The notes: generated by a model not told the origin, from the letters alone. Shown: positions 26,410 to 35,112, numbered from the stretch's first letter. The stretch: DNA of 64,000 nucleotides from Pseudomonas sp. JM0905a (GCF_014700075.1 NZ_JACXBU010000013.1:1-64000); one strand, 5' to 3'. Translations and numbers: made by a program.

Positions 26410-27429
26410 TCAGAACTCCACCGGGTACGGCGGCAGCTCGCCGCTCTCGTAGCGTTGCGGCAGGTTCGGCGTGGCGTTCTCCCACACGAGCAGCATGGAG
26501 CGCTTGGTGGAGTAGCCCTGGTGACGGATGTCCGCAGGCATGGCGCAGATGTCGCCGGGCCGCATGGTGATGCGGGCACGCGGCGCGCCGTCGTCCTTGT
26601 CGGCCACGTCCCAGATGATTTCGTCGGAGAGCTGCAGGAACCACTCCACGCGGTCGTTGCCGTGGAACACCGGGAGGATGAATTCCTCGGTGGTCGGGCA
26701 GAACAGGCTGGCCTTGCACACCGAGCTGACCGAGGGGTTCCAGGTCACGTCGGAGCGAGACAGGTACTTGTACAGGTTGAAGGCATGCAGCTCGCCCTCG
26801 AAGCCTTCGGCGGCGTGGATTTCCGGCTCGTCCTGGGGGACGTCGGCGAACTGGCGGTTCACCGGCAGGTCGTTGCGCAGCGGCGAGTCATCCGGCAGGC
26901 CGGGCATCCGGCGGGTGGCGACGCGGAAGCGCTCGATGGCCTCGATGTTGTCGCCGCTCTTGCGACCGAAGGCGCTGCCGGTTTCTTCCGGCGCGGCGAA
27001 GGGGTCGAAGCCGGCATTGGTCCAGTCGCGCAGGATGGCCTTGAAAGTGGCCATGATCTTCGGCGTTTCGAACTGCTCGGTGTAGTCGACTCCCGCTTCG
27101 CGCAGCACGCCGTTGAAGGTGCCGGCATAGAGGTCAACCTTGCCGTAGTGGTTGCGGGTGCCAATCACCTCGTCGAAGTTCACCCAGCCATAGAAGAAGC
27201 CCCAGGCCACGTCGCGCATGGTGGCGCGCAGGAAGGCATCGGCGGGGATCAGGTGCGAGCGCGTCTGGCCCTTGGCCGGCCACTGGATGCGTACGAAGTA
27301 TTCGTCGCGGGACAGGGTGAAGGCGCCCAGCTTGAAGCTGCGGTAGCCGGTAATGGAGTCAGGCAGGCTGGCTTCGACTTCATCGGCGGCGAAGCTGGCG
27401 GAGGTGTCGAGGGTTTCGAGCATGGCCAT
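26410..27429 (-). CDS. Hydroquinone 1,2-dioxygenase, large subunit
   Basis: This 339-residue protein has the character of the catalytic (large) subunit of two-component hydroquinone dioxygenases (HapD/PnpC2 type). Cupin-like segments in the C-terminal half include EEFILPVFHGNDRVEWFLQ and ITMRPGDICAMPADIRHQGYSTKRSMLLVWENATPNLP. These enzymes use Fe(II) to open the hydroquinone ring to 4-hydroxymuconic semialdehyde. The start at 27429 has AGAGGA upstream. It is cotranscribed with the small subunit 38 bp upstream and followed by the semialdehyde dehydrogenase. The assignment combines remembered family resemblance with a diagnostic gene order. Confidence 0.82.
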   Translation of the reverse strand: MAMLETLDTSASFAADEVEASLPDSITGYRSFKLGAFTLSRDEYFVRIQWPAKGQTRSHLIPADAFLRATMRDVAWGFFYGWVNFDEVIGTRNHYGKVDLYAGTFNGVLREAGVDYTEQFETPKIMATFKAILRDWTNAGFDPFAAPEETGSAFGRKSGDNIEAIERFRVATRRMPGLPDDSPLRNDLPVNRQFADVPQDEPEIHAAEGFEGELHAFNLYKYLSRSDVTWNPSVSSVCKASLFCPTTEEFILPVFHGNDRVEWFLQLSDEIIWDVADKDDGAPRARITMRPGDICAMPADIRHQGYSTKRSMLLVWENATPNLPQRYESGELPPYPVEF

Positions 27430-27467
27430 GGTGGATGTCCTCTTGTTCTGGTCGTCGGTCGGGGCTG

Positions 27468-27962
27468 TCACTTCAGGCAGATGTCTGCCCACTTCTCCAC
27501 CGACAGCGGTCCCTTGATGGTCTGCAGCAGGAGCACGGAAGGCTGCGCGCTTTCGAAGCGGTAGGCGCAGCCGGCCGGCAACAGGGCCTGGTGACCGCGC
27601 TTGAGCAGGACGTACCCCATCGGGCGGCCCTTGGGCTGCTCACCGGCCAGGCGGGTGCCTTCGCCGTCAGCCAGCGGCTCGTCCAGCTTGAGGAAATCCA
27701 CCCGCACTTCGCCGTCCATGGAGATGGCGAACTCATCGTGGGCGGCGGTGTACCAGGGCGAGGTGCCCTCGGCACGCAGGGTTTCGATGACGTAGCCGAG
27801 GTTCAGGCCGACCACCACCTTTTCATAAGGGGCGGATCGACCGGCGACGTCGAAGATATTGGAGAAGGCGTAGTGGCGGGCTTCGCCCTGGATGATCTCG
27901 ATCGACCCCATGCGATGGTCGTCGAGCGAGCCGAAGACTGTACGGAAAGCGGCAGTGCTCAT
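27468..27962 (-). CDS. Hydroquinone 1,2-dioxygenase, small subunit
   Basis: This 164-residue protein is the partner of the large subunit and the first gene of the leftward operon (HapC/PnpC1 type). It has an extended cupin-like sequence including GRPMGYVLLKRGHQALLPAGCAYRFES and 'AHDEFAISMDGEVRVDFLKL'. Small and large subunits form an alpha2-beta2 enzyme in the studied p-nitrophenol and 4-hydroxyacetophenone degraders. I chose the start at 27962, giving the standard length; the longer frame has no ribosome site. No regulator or transporter lies upstream. Confidence 0.82.
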   Translation of the reverse strand: MSTAAFRTVFGSLDDHRMGSIEIIQGEARHYAFSNIFDVAGRSAPYEKVVVGLNLGYVIETLRAEGTSPWYTAAHDEFAISMDGEVRVDFLKLDEPLADGEGTRLAGEQPKGRPMGYVLLKRGHQALLPAGCAYRFESAQPSVLLLQTIKGPLSVEKWADICLK

Positions 27963-28388
27963 CTCATTCACCGTTTGTTGTTGTAGTGGGTGAGTGAACG
28001 TTACGAGCGACACCGTCAACCAACAATTCCAGGGCAGACGACAACAGTGTTTGCAAAACGCGAACAGTGGCGCAGAGGCTCTGTCACAGCACTTTCAAGC
28101 GGGACAGCAAGCCCAGCCGCGCAAGAAAAGGTGCATCAAAGGCAACGATGGAGGGACTCTATCATTCAGATTAATCGAACTAATCGATTATACCGATTCA
28201 TGGAAATAGCCTTTCCATTCGGCGTAATAACGCCCAAATACAACACCTAACTCTTTGTTTTTAATAGAACACATATAACTATTACTGACGTCGATGGTAA
28301 CCATCACGCAGCATCACTTCTTCATCGAAATCACATCAGTAACATGGGCCCCGTAGACCAATTCCAACCCTCACCGAGGTGCCCGAAA
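27963..28388. other. AT-rich intergenic region between divergent units
   Basis: About 425 bp between the hydroquinone operon (leftward) and the repeat-protein gene (rightward). The first 180 bp are moderately GC-rich. 28160-28340 is AT-rich and contains ATTAATCGAACTAATCGATTA, in which TAATCGA is repeated directly, a candidate regulator site. No gene was seen. Confidence 0.4.
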
Positions 28389-28826
28389 ATGAAAAAGCAA
28401 ATCCTTGCCAGCCTGTTCATCGCCAGCCTGTCCGCCACTGCTTTTGCCCTGCCCCAGGGTGCCGTTGTTGCTGAAGGTGGTTCCGATCGCACCAGCATCC
28501 ACCGCGTAGCCGAAGGCGGCGCCGACCGCACCGGTGCCCACCGTATTGCTGAAGGTGGTGCTGACCGCACTGGCGCCAACCGCATCGCTGAAAACGGTTC
28601 CGAGCGCTCCCAGTCGCTGCGCGTCGCTGAAGGCGGCTCTGATCGCACCAAGGCCTTCGACGTAGCCGAAGGCGGCTCCGACCGCACCAAGGCCTTCGAT
28701 GTAGCCGAAGGTGGCTCCGACCGCACCAAGGCCTTCGATGTAGCCGAAGGCGGCTCCGACCGCACCAAGGCCTTCGATGTAGCCGAAGGTGGTGCCGACC
28801 GCACTGGCGCCAACCGCATCAGCTGA
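28389..28826 (+). CDS. Secreted protein of nine tandem 13-residue AEGG(S/A)DRT repeats
   Basis: This 145-residue protein has a signal peptide (MKKQILASLFIASLSATAFA), a short linker (LPQGAVV), then exactly nine 13-residue units of the form AEGGSDRTxxxxV and a single terminal Ser. Units 5-8 are identical (AEGGSDRTKAFDV). The motif resembles the N-terminus of mature PtrA-like small periplasmic proteins of Pseudomonas, as seen in single copy in the protein at 44772. The function of the repeated form is unknown; regular spacing suggests an extended or ligand-binding periplasmic polymer. It has its own ribosome site (GAGGTG) and a strong terminator at 28883. Confidence 0.85.
   Translation: MKKQILASLFIASLSATAFALPQGAVVAEGGSDRTSIHRVAEGGADRTGAHRIAEGGADRTGANRIAENGSERSQSLRVAEGGSDRTKAFDVAEGGSDRTKAFDVAEGGSDRTKAFDVAEGGSDRTKAFDVAEGGADRTGANRIS
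28470..28820 (+). repeat. Nine in-frame 39-bp tandem repeats
   Basis: 9 x 39 bp = 351 bp with no interruptions. The four units from 28626 to 28781 are nearly identical at DNA level (differences mostly GGC/GGT and GAC/GAT), which points to recent copy-number change by slippage or recombination. Confidence 0.9.
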
Positions 28827-28882
28827 TCCCGGAACCCCCTTCAGAGGCAGGCAATCACGATGTATGCAATCCCTCGAAAGGC

Positions 28883-28915
28883 AGAAGGCGCCACTTGTGG
28901 CGCCTTCTTCTTTTT
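28883..28915 (+). terminator. Intrinsic terminator after the repeat-protein gene
   Basis: AGAAGGCGCCAC-TT-GTGGCGCCTTCT followed by TCTTTTTG: a 12-bp perfect stem with a U-tract. Confidence 0.85.
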
Positions 28916-29078
28916 GCGGAACAAAGAATCGATCTACCTGTGGGCGATTTCACCGGAGGTGACCTCAGCCTCCATGGGGCAGCTTCGCCGCCTTTTGCGA
29001 ATGAATTGGCCCCCCACAATCGATAGTCCGCCCCGGGCGATAAACACTCTCCACCCGGCCGCACTGAAGACATCGCCC

Positions 29079-29369
29079 TTACTTCACCATGCTCAGACGC
29101 TTGTCGGTGAACACGCAGATCACCCCCGCCTCGTTGTACATGACCTGGTGATTGAAGTCGCAATACGCCGCCGCCACGCTCAGCGGCAGGGACTGGTTGA
29201 CCGCCTTGCCCGCCTTGAACCAGGACATCTGTCCGGGCTTGCACAACTTGGCCTCGGCATCGGTACTGTAGGTACAGAGCACCGCCTGGTCGATGGGTTC
29301 CTCTTTCATGCAACCAACCAGCGGCAAGGCCACCAGGCCAATGAGCGCGAGTTTTTTCAAAGGGGTCAT
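29079..29369 (-). CDS. Small lipoprotein of unknown function
   Basis: This 96-residue protein has a lipoprotein signal (LALIGLVALPLVGCMKEE, Cys at about 20). The mature part has three further cysteines and 'GKAVNQSLPLSVAAAYCDFNHQVMYNEAGVICVFTDKRL', which could form disulfides in the periplasm. No family is recognised beyond a Pseudomonas-type small lipoprotein. The first codon is preceded by a plausible GAGCTAT ribosome region. It is a single gene. Confidence 0.78.
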   Translation of the reverse strand: MTPLKKLALIGLVALPLVGCMKEEPIDQAVLCTYSTDAEAKLCKPGQMSWFKAGKAVNQSLPLSVAAAYCDFNHQVMYNEAGVICVFTDKRLSMVK

Positions 29370-29454
29370 GGATAGCTCCGTAGTGGGATGATCCGCCGAA
29401 TCTGCGGACCCAGGGCCTTTGATCCATGGCCCCGTGCCAGGTTCCGCGGCAGGA

Positions 29455-29778
29455 TCAGGTATAGCCGGTGTACAGCAGCATTCCCCAGGACATCAGGAAG
29501 ATCGCTGCCAGTCCAACCAGATAATAGACACCCGCCAGCAACAGCCTGATGGCGAGTGGGCGGGGGGAGTCGTGGATCAACGGAAGCGCCGAGATGGCAG
29601 GCACCAGGAACATGCCGAAGGTGCTCAGACTGGAGTTGAACAACCAGTTGATCTGGAAAAACTCGTGGAGCAACTGGGCGAGAAAGATGAACAGCACAGG
29701 GGACCAGACCGGAGCGACCAGCAGCAGGGCCTCCACCGGATCCCGTAAAGGATGTTTCTGCTCGCTATGGACGCCCAT
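29455..29778 (-). CDS. Small inner-membrane protein of unknown function
   Basis: This 107-residue protein has three predicted transmembrane helices (VEALLLVAPVWSPVLFIFLAQLL; LSTFGMFLVPAISALPLI; LAIRLLLAGVYYLVGLAAIFLMSWGML). No conserved charged residues within helices suggest transport. I do not recognise a family. It lies between the lipoprotein gene and a divergent DUF2789 gene; no functional link is evident. Confidence 0.7.
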   Translation of the reverse strand: MGVHSEQKHPLRDPVEALLLVAPVWSPVLFIFLAQLLHEFFQINWLFNSSLSTFGMFLVPAISALPLIHDSPRPLAIRLLLAGVYYLVGLAAIFLMSWGMLLYTGYT

Positions 29779-29966
29779 TTCGCCCCCTGTTCAGGTGGCC
29801 CAAGGTTCTTTTGAAACATTTTGTGTGAGGCTAGCCAAGCCAGCGACCAGTGCAAGCCCGCGCCGGCCGTAGCCGACATGCTGCCGCCCGGCGGTTATGG
29901 TCGGCACAGGGTCTATAGTCGTTGGAGGTCTTTTTTGCCCGTTCAACGCCCTACCGGAGCCACATC

Positions 29967-30197
29967 ATGGATACCAGCCATCATTCCCTCAGCGCTCTTT
30001 TCGACCAACTCGGCCTGCCTTCCGACAAGAGCGGGATAGAGCGCTTCGTCACCAGCCACCGCCTGGCGGTGGGTCAGCTCCTGCCGGATGCACCGTTCTG
30101 GAACAAAGCCCAGTCCGCGTTCCTGCGCGACGCCCTGTTGGAGGATTCCGACTGGGCCGAGGAAGCCGACGAACTGGCGGTCCTCCTGAGCAAATGA
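29967..30197 (+). CDS. DUF2789-family small protein
   Basis: This 76-residue cytoplasmic acidic protein begins MDTSHHSLSALFDQLGLPSD and contains 'LPDAPFWNKAQSAFLRDALLEDSDWAEEADELAVLL', which matches the small Pseudomonas DUF2789 family. Its function is unknown. I chose the start at 29967 because it begins the family's usual 'MD(T)S.H.L..LF' opening. It is followed directly by a strong bidirectional terminator. Confidence 0.82.
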   Translation: MDTSHHSLSALFDQLGLPSDKSGIERFVTSHRLAVGQLLPDAPFWNKAQSAFLRDALLEDSDWAEEADELAVLLSK

Positions 30198-30206
30198 GCG
30201 GAACGC

Positions 30207-30235
30207 AAAAAGGCGGCCACAGGGGCCGCCTTTTT
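30207..30235. terminator. Bidirectional intrinsic terminator
   Basis: AAAAAGGCGGCC, a 5-base loop, GGCCGCCTTTTT. It lies between the convergent DUF2789 and short-chain dehydrogenase genes and carries U-tracts on both strands. Confidence 0.88.
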
Positions 30236-30246
30236 CATGCCGCGGA

Positions 30247-30990
30247 TCAGAAGTCCTGGAGCGTGGGCCGCAGGACCACTTCGCTGATGTCCACATCGGC
30301 CGGCTGCTCGATGGCGTAGGCGATGGCCCGCGCCACGGATTCGGCCGGAATGGCCATCTTGTAGAACTCGCCCAGGGCCTGGCTGCTTTCCTCGTGGGAG
30401 CTGCCGAGCTTCAGCTCGGAGTCCACCGCGCCGGGGGAGATCACCGTGGTACGGATGCTGCCACCGACCTCATGGCGCAAGCCTTCGCTGATGGCGCGTA
30501 CCGCGAACTTGGTGGCGCTGTAGACCGTACCACCCGGGCTGAACACCTTGATCCCGGCCACGGAGGCGATGTTGATGAAATGCCCGCTACCCTGCTTGCG
30601 GAACAGCGGCAGCGCCGACGCCACGCCGTGGAGTACGCCCATGACGTTGATATCGAACATGCGCGACCACTCGTCGACCTTGACCTCGTCCATGGGCGCG
30701 ATGGCCATCAGACCGGCGTTGTTCACCAGCACGTCGACACGACCGAAGCGCTGGACCGCGCCGTCGATCAGCGCCGCCACTTGGCTGGCGGAGGTGACGT
30801 CGGTGGCGATGGCCAGGGCTTCACCGCCAGCGGCTTCGATCTCGGCGACCAGGCCTTGCAGGCGCTCGACCCGACGCGCGCCGAGTACCACCTTGGCACC
30901 CAGGGATGCCAGGTGGCGGGCGGTGGCTTCGCCCAGCCCGCTGCTGGCACCGGTAATGACCACGACCTTGGTGGAAATGTTGTTGCTCAT
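30247..30990 (-). CDS. Short-chain dehydrogenase/reductase
   Basis: This 247-residue classical SDR has the cofactor motif TGASSGLGEA, NNAG at about residue 88, and the catalytic Ser plus Tyr-x3-Lys in NIASVAGIKVFSPGGTVYSATKFA. An Arg in GARRVERL after the second strand suggests NADP(H) preference. The substrate is unknown. It is divergent from a LysR gene 126 bp away, which probably regulates it. Confidence 0.9.
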   Translation of the reverse strand: MSNNISTKVVVITGASSGLGEATARHLASLGAKVVLGARRVERLQGLVAEIEAAGGEALAIATDVTSASQVAALIDGAVQRFGRVDVLVNNAGLMAIAPMDEVKVDEWSRMFDINVMGVLHGVASALPLFRKQGSGHFINIASVAGIKVFSPGGTVYSATKFAVRAISEGLRHEVGGSIRTTVISPGAVDSELKLGSSHEESSQALGEFYKMAIPAESVARAIAYAIEQPADVDISEVVLRPTLQDF

Positions 30991-31084
30991 GAGGGCACTC
31001 CCAGGAAGCCCGGAGTCGGGATGAATCCGGTAACTGGACGCCAGTATCGGGAAGCTCTTGCCGTCGCTGAATGGAATAGTCAGG

Positions 31085-31108
31085 ATTTTGAAATTCCACA
31101 AAATGGAA
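31085..31108. promoter_or_regulatory. Candidate LysR operator between SDR and LysR genes
   Basis: Nested inverted repeats ATTTTG-N8-CAAAAT and TTCCA-N5-TGGAA lie 9 bp before the LysR ATG. The position in a divergent intergenic region and the symmetry fit a LysR autoregulatory site. This is inferred from pattern only. Confidence 0.45.
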
Positions 31109-31116
31109 CACCGGAC

Positions 31117-32028
31117 ATGTTCAATCGCATCGAACTGCTGCGCATCTTTTGTGTCGCCGCCGAAACCCCGAGCTTTCGCGAAGCCGCTACCCGCCTGGGT
31201 GCGTCGCCGCAAACCGTGACCCGCGCCATCAAGGACCTCGAAGACCAGTTCGGCGAACCGCTGTTCCACCGCAGCACCCGCCACGTACAGATCACCGCCT
31301 TCGGCGAGCGGCTCGCCAGCCAGGCCCGCGAAGCCCTGGCTGGCCTGGACCAGCTCTTCCAGCAGCATGGCGGCAAGCGCGAAGAGGAACTGGCCGGACG
31401 CGTGGGCATCGCGGCGCCCCGTTCGGTCGGGCGGCGCTTCCTGCTTCCGGTGCTGGCGCAGATCGCCCGCGAGCATCCGCGCATCCATTTCGACATGCGC
31501 CTGTCCGACCAGCTCACCGATTCGGTCGAGCAGCAGATCGACCTCGGCGTGCGCATCGGCTTCATCCGCGACCGTCGCTACATCGCGCGGGCAGTTGCGC
31601 AGATTCCGCTACTGGTGGTGGGCACTCCGGAGCTACTGCAGCGCCATGGCGCGCCGAAGTCGCTGGACCATCTGCACCAACTGCCCACCACCGCGCTGAT
31701 CGACAACAACACCGGCCGTGTCTGGCCCTGGATGTTCGCCGACGGGCAACAGATCCAGCCGGCCAATGCCACCTTCTGCACCGACGACCAGGAAAACGAA
31801 GTGGAGGCCGTACTGGCCGGCATCGGCTTCGGCCAGTTGCCCATCTACCTGGCTGAACCGCACCTGCGGGCGGGCCGCCTCGTGTCCGTGTTGCAGGACC
31901 AGGCGCCGCCACCCTGGGAGATGTTCATCTACCGCCCGCAGCAAGGCCCCGTATCGCCCCGGGTGCGGCTGGTACACGACCTGCTGGTGCAGCACTTGTC
32001 CGATCCGGCGTTCGTGCCACAGGGGTGA
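31117..32028 (+). CDS. LysR-family regulator facing the SDR gene
   Basis: This 303-residue protein has a helix-turn-helix (SFREAATRLGASPQTVTRAIKDLEDQ) and an effector domain of the CrgA-like type. I chose the start at 31117; open frame continues upstream but would run through the divergent promoter region. It probably regulates the SDR gene, as is common for divergent LysR pairs. Confidence 0.87.
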   Translation: MFNRIELLRIFCVAAETPSFREAATRLGASPQTVTRAIKDLEDQFGEPLFHRSTRHVQITAFGERLASQAREALAGLDQLFQQHGGKREEELAGRVGIAAPRSVGRRFLLPVLAQIAREHPRIHFDMRLSDQLTDSVEQQIDLGVRIGFIRDRRYIARAVAQIPLLVVGTPELLQRHGAPKSLDHLHQLPTTALIDNNTGRVWPWMFADGQQIQPANATFCTDDQENEVEAVLAGIGFGQLPIYLAEPHLRAGRLVSVLQDQAPPPWEMFIYRPQQGPVSPRVRLVHDLLVQHLSDPAFVPQG

Positions 32029-32176
32029 ACGCCGTTAGGGGGGTGGTAGGGGCGATGACACGCCCCCCAGTCAAGTCATCGACGGGAATGATGTTCACCA
32101 TCACCCCCTTTCAATTCCGCGCTGGATGCACCGGCGGCACTATCGCTCCATCGGCCCCGTGGCCAACCGGAACGAG

Positions 32177-32380
32177 ATGAACATCATGTCTGCCGACCCT
32201 CGTATCAGCGACAGCCTGTACCAGGTCACTCACGTGACCCTCGACGAACTCCGCCTGCACTTCGAAACCGAAGTGGTGGTCAGCCTGGACGACGGCCGCC
32301 TGGCCGTGCGCGAGGCCCCAACTCCAGTGGCCGAGCGCAAGGCCCTGCGCGAACTGATCTACGCCAGCCAGGCCGCCTGA
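32177..32380 (+). CDS. Small protein of unknown function
   Basis: This 67-residue soluble protein reads ISDSLYQVTHVTLDELRLHFE, then VVVSLDDGRLAVREAP and a short basic helix. There is no signal peptide or cysteine. I recognise no family. A second ATG at codon 4 (MSADPR) is possible. It stands alone between the LysR gene and the convergent Mo-hydroxylase gene. Confidence 0.6.
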   Translation: MNIMSADPRISDSLYQVTHVTLDELRLHFETEVVVSLDDGRLAVREAPTPVAERKALRELIYASQAA

Positions 32381-32398
32381 TTACCCCGGCGGCCTGTA

Positions 32399-34642
32399 TC
32401 AGGCCTGCTGCACCTGCCGAGGCAATGGCAGCTTGTAGATGCGCTGCCCCACGGCCGCGTAGATCGCGTTGGCCACCGCCGGCGCGATGGGCGGCACACC
32501 CGGCTCCCCTACCCCGGTTGGCGCTTGCGCCGACGGCACGATGTGCACCTCCACCACCGGCATCTCGTTGATCCGCAATACCTGGAAGTCGTGGAAGTTG
32601 GATTGCTCTACCACGCCTTCCTTCAGCGTGATGGCGCCGTGCAGTGCAGCCGCCAGGCCGTAGCCGATGCCACCTTCCATCTGCGCACGGATCACATCCG
32701 GATTGACCGCCAGGCCACAATCCACCGCACAGACCACCCGGTCTACCTTGAAGCTTCCGTCTGCCTTCACCGTCACCTCCGCAACCTGGGCGACGAAAGA
32801 GCCGAAGGACTCGTGCACGGCAATACCGCGACCACGCTTTTCACCCTCGCCTCCCGGCTTCAACGGTTGGTCCCAGCCGGCTTTCTGCGCGGCCAGCTCC
32901 AGCGCACCGAGATGGCGCGGCTTCTTGCCCAGCAGTTCGTGACGGTACGCGTAGGGGTCCTTGCCGGCGGTAGTGGCCGCCTGGTCGACCAGGGTTTCCA
33001 CCGCATAGGCGGTATGGGTATGTCCCACTGAGCGCCACCATTGAACCGGGACGCTGATGTCATCCGGCGTATGCAGCTCCACCTGCAGGTTGGGCACCGC
33101 GTAGGACAGGTTGGCCGCCCCCTCGACCGAGGTGTGGTCGATGCCCTCCTTCACCATCGCCCCCTCGAAAGCCGTGCCCTTGAGGATCGACTGACCCACC
33201 ACGCGCTGGTGCCAGCCCTGCAGCTTGCCTTCGGCGTCCAGCGCAAGGCGGGCACGGTGCAGGTAGGCCGGGCGGAAGAAACCGCCGTGGGTGTCATCCT
33301 CGCGGGTCCAGACCAGCTTCACCGGCACGTCGTGCCCCTTGGTACGAGCAGCCTTGGCGATGGCCACGGCCTCCAGCAGGTAATCCGACTGCGGATTGGC
33401 GCGACGGCCGAAACTGCCGCCGGCGTAAAGCTGCGTCAGGCTGACCTTCTCCACCGGAATGCCCAGGTACTTGGCGATGGCCAGCTGGTCCACCGTCTGG
33501 AACTGCTCGCCGTTCCACACATCGCACTGGCCGGCGGACAACTTCACCAGGCAGTTCATCGGCTCCATGGCGGCGTGGGCCAGATAGGGGAACTCGTAGT
33601 CGGCCTCGATCAGCTTGGCCGGTTGTGCCAGGGCCGCTGCGATGTCGCCTTGCTTGCCGGCGATCAGCCCTTCCTTGCTCGCCGCCTCGCGGTAGCGGGC
33701 GAATATCTCCTCGCTGCCCAGCTTGAACGCCTTGCTTTCGTCCCACTCCACTATCAGGGCGTCACGACCCTGGCGCGCGGCCCAGGTGTTCTTCGCCAGC
33801 ACCGCCACACCGGCCCGGCCATGGGGCGTGTCCTTGAACTCCACCACCTCGACCACGCCGGGCACGGCCTTGGCCTTGCCCGCATCGACGGACTTCGGCA
33901 CCCCGCCGAAACGCGGCGGGTAGGCGACCACCGCCACCAGCATGCCGGGCAGCTTGAAGTCCTGGGTGAAGGTGGCGCTGCCGTCGGTCTTGTCGGCGCT
34001 GTCCTTGCGAGACAGGCGCTCCTGGCCGATGAGCGTGAAGTCCTTGGGCGACTTGAGCTTCACCTCACTCGGCAGGGGCTGGCGCGCCGCGGCCTCGGCC
34101 AGTTCACCGAAGCCGGCCTGCTTGCCGGACGCGGCATGGCTGACCACGCCCTTGCTCACGCTGATCTCCGAGGCTGGCACCTTCCATTGCTCGGCGGCGG
34201 CGCCCACCAGCATGGCGCGGGCGCTGGCCCCCGCCTTGCGCATCTGCTCGAAGGAGTTGGCGATGGCCGAGCTGCCGCCGGTGCCCTGCATCGGCCCAAA
34301 GGCGAGGTTGTTGTAGAGCGCGGCGTTGGCCGGTGCGCCCTCGACGCGTACCTGGTTCCAGTCGGCGTCCAGTTCCTCGGCCAGCAGGGTGGCGAGGCCC
34401 GTGTAGGTGCCCTGCCCCATCTCCACATGCTTGGCGAGGATGGTCACGCTGCCATCACCGGCGATACGGACGAAGGCATTGGGCGTGAAGGGTTCGGCCG
34501 TGGCAGCCAGCGCTTCGCCACCTTGCAGCAGCGGTGCGAAGGCGATGCCGAGGGCGAAGCCGCCGCTGCCCTTGAGGAAGGTGCGCCGGCTGACCTTGAG
34601 GATGCCGCTGGCCGCCCGGGTTTCGGTTTCGAAAGTGCCCAT
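32399..34642 (-). CDS. Molybdopterin-binding large subunit of an IorB-type aldehyde/isoquinoline oxidoreductase
   Basis: This 747-residue protein has a twin-arginine signal (SRRTFLKGSGGFALGIAFAPLL) followed by a xanthine-dehydrogenase-family molybdenum-binding fold. Motifs include VEMGQGTYTGLATLLAEEL, GSFGRRANPQSDYLLEAVAI, VQWWRSVGHTHTAYAVE and, near the end, the glutamate of GVGEPGVPPIAPAVANAIY. Such enzymes hydroxylate aldehydes or N-heterocycles with water as oxygen donor in the periplasm. It pairs with the 2Fe-2S subunit 11 bp upstream. No FAD subunit, cytochrome subunit or XdhC-type maturase is adjacent. The substrate is unknown. Confidence 0.88.
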   Translation of the reverse strand: MGTFETETRAASGILKVSRRTFLKGSGGFALGIAFAPLLQGGEALAATAEPFTPNAFVRIAGDGSVTILAKHVEMGQGTYTGLATLLAEELDADWNQVRVEGAPANAALYNNLAFGPMQGTGGSSAIANSFEQMRKAGASARAMLVGAAAEQWKVPASEISVSKGVVSHAASGKQAGFGELAEAAARQPLPSEVKLKSPKDFTLIGQERLSRKDSADKTDGSATFTQDFKLPGMLVAVVAYPPRFGGVPKSVDAGKAKAVPGVVEVVEFKDTPHGRAGVAVLAKNTWAARQGRDALIVEWDESKAFKLGSEEIFARYREAASKEGLIAGKQGDIAAALAQPAKLIEADYEFPYLAHAAMEPMNCLVKLSAGQCDVWNGEQFQTVDQLAIAKYLGIPVEKVSLTQLYAGGSFGRRANPQSDYLLEAVAIAKAARTKGHDVPVKLVWTREDDTHGGFFRPAYLHRARLALDAEGKLQGWHQRVVGQSILKGTAFEGAMVKEGIDHTSVEGAANLSYAVPNLQVELHTPDDISVPVQWWRSVGHTHTAYAVETLVDQAATTAGKDPYAYRHELLGKKPRHLGALELAAQKAGWDQPLKPGGEGEKRGRGIAVHESFGSFVAQVAEVTVKADGSFKVDRVVCAVDCGLAVNPDVIRAQMEGGIGYGLAAALHGAITLKEGVVEQSNFHDFQVLRINEMPVVEVHIVPSAQAPTGVGEPGVPPIAPAVANAIYAAVGQRIYKLPLPRQVQQA

Positions 34643-34653
34643 GTCGATTCTCC

Positions 34654-35112
34654 TCAAGCCAGGGTGCCGGCGGCTTCATGGATGGCGGCGCGAATCCGCA
34701 CGTAGGTGGCGCAGCGGCAGATGTTGCCACTCATGGCCGCGTCGATATCGGCATCGCTCGGTTTGGGGTTGCCCCGCAGCAGCGCGGTGGCAGACATGAT
34801 CTGCCCGGACTGGCAGTAACCGCACTGCACCACGTCGAGCTTGCGCCAGGCGGCCTGCACGGCCTTGCCTACCGGGTCTTCGCTCACCGCCTCGACCGTA
34901 GTGATCTTCTTGCCCACCACCGCTGAAACTGGCGTGACGCAGGAGCGGGTCGCCTGGCCGTCGATATGCACGGTGCAGGCTCCGCACAGGGCCATGCCGC
35001 AGCCGTACTTGGTGCCCGTCAGGTTGGCGACGTCGCGCAGGGCCCACAGCAGGGGCATGTCCGCAGGGACGTCGAGTTCGTGGTCCTTGCCGTTCAGGTT
35101 GAGAGTAATCAT
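34654..35112 (-). CDS. [2Fe-2S] small subunit of the IorA-type oxidoreductase
   Basis: This 152-residue protein has two 2Fe-2S domains. The N-terminal plant-type cluster is bound by [13 protein letters not shown] and the Cys in SCVTPV; the C-terminal four-helix cluster by [11 protein letters not shown] and GNICRCATY. It passes electrons from the molybdenum centre to an external acceptor. It has no signal peptide, so it is probably carried out folded with the Tat-targeted large subunit. It is the first gene of the pair. An AraC regulator lies directly upstream on the same strand. Confidence 0.9.
   Translation of the reverse strand: MITLNLNGKDHELDVPADMPLLWALRDVANLTGTKYGCGMALCGACTVHIDGQATRSCVTPVSAVVGKKITTVEAVSEDPVGKAVQAAWRKLDVVQCGYCQSGQIMSATALLRGNPKPSDADIDAAMSGNICRCATYVRIRAAIHEAAGTLA

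Noticed and set aside
28470-28820. Regular 39-bp repeats that could be taken for a CRISPR array
   Set aside because: The units are contiguous, in frame, without spacers, and lie inside a gene with a signal peptide and terminator.
33041-34705. A long open frame antisense to the Mo-hydroxylase large subunit
   Set aside because: Composition typical of antisense frames in GC-rich DNA; the minus-strand gene has clear motifs.
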